Source: CAVQKZ01 sp963837325 | GTDB lineage: Bacteria > Actinomycetota > Actinomycetes > Mycobacteriales > Jatrophihabitantaceae | Length of the DNA: 64,000 bases | Direction of reading: 5' to 3' | Assembly (NCBI GenBank): GCA_963837325.1 | Contig: CAWIMV010000001.1 | Span: 1,860,001 to 1,924,000 of the forward strand | Shown: positions 63,600 to 64,000 of the stretch, in pieces | Layout: every line of letters begins with the position of its first letter | Position numbering within the stretch: the stretch's first letter is position 1 | Made by a program: the position numbers and the translations under genes | The notes under the pieces: generated by a model | What the model was told of the DNA's origin: nothing | What the model saw: only the letters and a program-made list of their open reading frames with translations | Database searches by the model: none

Positions 63600-63605
63600 T
63601 ACACT
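63600..63605 (+). promoter_or_regulatory. -10 box for a leaderless cofC transcript
   Basis: TACACT ends 6 nt before the GTG at 63612, so transcription is expected to begin at the start codon itself. No strong -35 was found. The acyltransferase gene starts about 80 bp away on the other strand. Confidence 0.4.
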
Positions 63606-63611
63606 CGAACG

Positions 63612-64000
63612 GTGCTGTGGACCGTGCTGATTCCGGCGAAGTCGCTGCCCGAGGCAAAATCCCGGCTGCTCGGGGCCACCGCCGACCGCGCGGCGCATGC
63701 CCGGCTGGTGCTGGCGATCCGGGCTGACACCATCGCCGCCGCCGAGGCAGCAGCCGGCGTCGGCCGGGTCGTCATCGTCACTGACCGCCCCGCCGCGGCC
63801 GGGAGCCATCCCGTGTTCGTCCAGTCGCAACCCGGTCTGAACTCTGCGCTTCGGGAGAGCGCGCAGTACGCCGCCGAGCACTGGCGCGGCGACGGGGTCG
63901 CGGCCCTCGTCGGTGACCTGCCCGCGCTGCGGGCGCAGGAACTGGCCGACGCCCTCGCCTTGGCCGCGGCGCATCAGCGCAGCTACGTGCCGGACGCGCA
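63612..64000 (+). CDS. fbiD: 2-phospho-L-lactate (phosphoenolpyruvate) guanylyltransferase CofC/FbiD, cut by window edge
   Basis: The plus strand reads open from GTG 63612 to the last base (129 codons plus 2 nt), so the C-terminus is missing. The start LWTVLIPAKSLPEAKSRL, the VVIVTDRPA strand, LNSALRESAQ and ALVGDLPAL motif match CofC, the enzyme that activates phospholactate or PEP with GTP in coenzyme F420 synthesis. Divergent placement from a PlsC-type gene next to gpsA-ddl matches the mycobacterial neighbourhood. Confidence 0.93.
   Translation, partial: MLWTVLIPAKSLPEAKSRLLGATADRAAHARLVLAIRADTIAAAEAAAGVGRVVIVTDRPAAAGSHPVFVQSQPGLNSALRESAQYAAEHWRGDGVAALVGDLPALRAQELADALALAAAHQRSYVPDA

Overview
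This 64 kb window is chromosomal DNA from a high-GC actinomycete. Codons are strongly G/C-ending, GTG starts are common, and many starts sit 6-8 nt after a TANNNT -10 box, as expected for leaderless transcripts. Gene order resembles Mycobacterium in blocks: sepIVA-DUF177-rpmF-rnc-mutM-smc-ftsY, amtB-glnB-glnD, recG-rsmD-coaD, gpsA-ddl, and pyk-tesB near pdtaR. A CofC/FbiD gene implies F420 synthesis. The window does not allow a genus call; a lineage near Frankiales, Nakamurellales or Mycobacteriales fits. Most of 1-43 kb is housekeeping and lies mainly on the minus strand.

Layout. 1-7 kb: a GNAT fragment, then a complete branched-chain amino acid ABC transporter (livKHMGF) with overlapping ORFs and a strong hairpin after livK. 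7-10.4 kb: pdtaR, tRNA-Leu(CAA), a PLP decarboxylase and tesB. 10.4-20.7 kb: pyk and a nitrogen block (amtB-glnB-glnD-gltB). A GlnR-like box lies upstream of amtB, and gltD is absent from its usual place after gltB. 20.8-26.4 kb: pepN, a TipA-type MerR regulator with a recognisable operator, and kbl-tdh coupled to ftsY. 26.4-41 kb: ftsY, an L,D-transpeptidase lipoprotein, smc, a small coiled-coil protein, mutM, rnc, rpmF, DUF177, sepIVA, coaD, rsmD, recG and a DAK2/FakA-like gene. 41-43.9 kb: rpmB, GNAT, thiL, a stand-alone Lrp-type RAM domain and a DUF3515 protein.

43.9-60.6 kb is an accessory block sitting between DUF3515 and ddl, which I recall as close neighbours in mycobacteria. It holds a GNAT, a frameshifted DUF222-HNH gene, a membrane protein with three internal repeats, a TetR/MFS module, a MerR-controlled fatty-acid oxidation operon (fadA-fadB-CoA transferase), an ECF41 sigma factor divergent from an epimerase with a matching promoter on each side, a zinc-ribbon SDR lacking the catalytic Tyr, a HipA-like kinase overlapping a DUF3037 gene, and a serine hydrolase. 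60.6-64 kb returns to conserved genes: ddl, gpsA, plsC-type acyltransferase and the start of cofC.

The items most worth following up are the HipA-like/DUF3037 pair, the ECF41 module, the triple-repeat membrane protein, three genes whose best start appears to be ATC, and the long hairpin standing where gltD is expected. I saw no CRISPR array, insertion sequence, prophage or rRNA.
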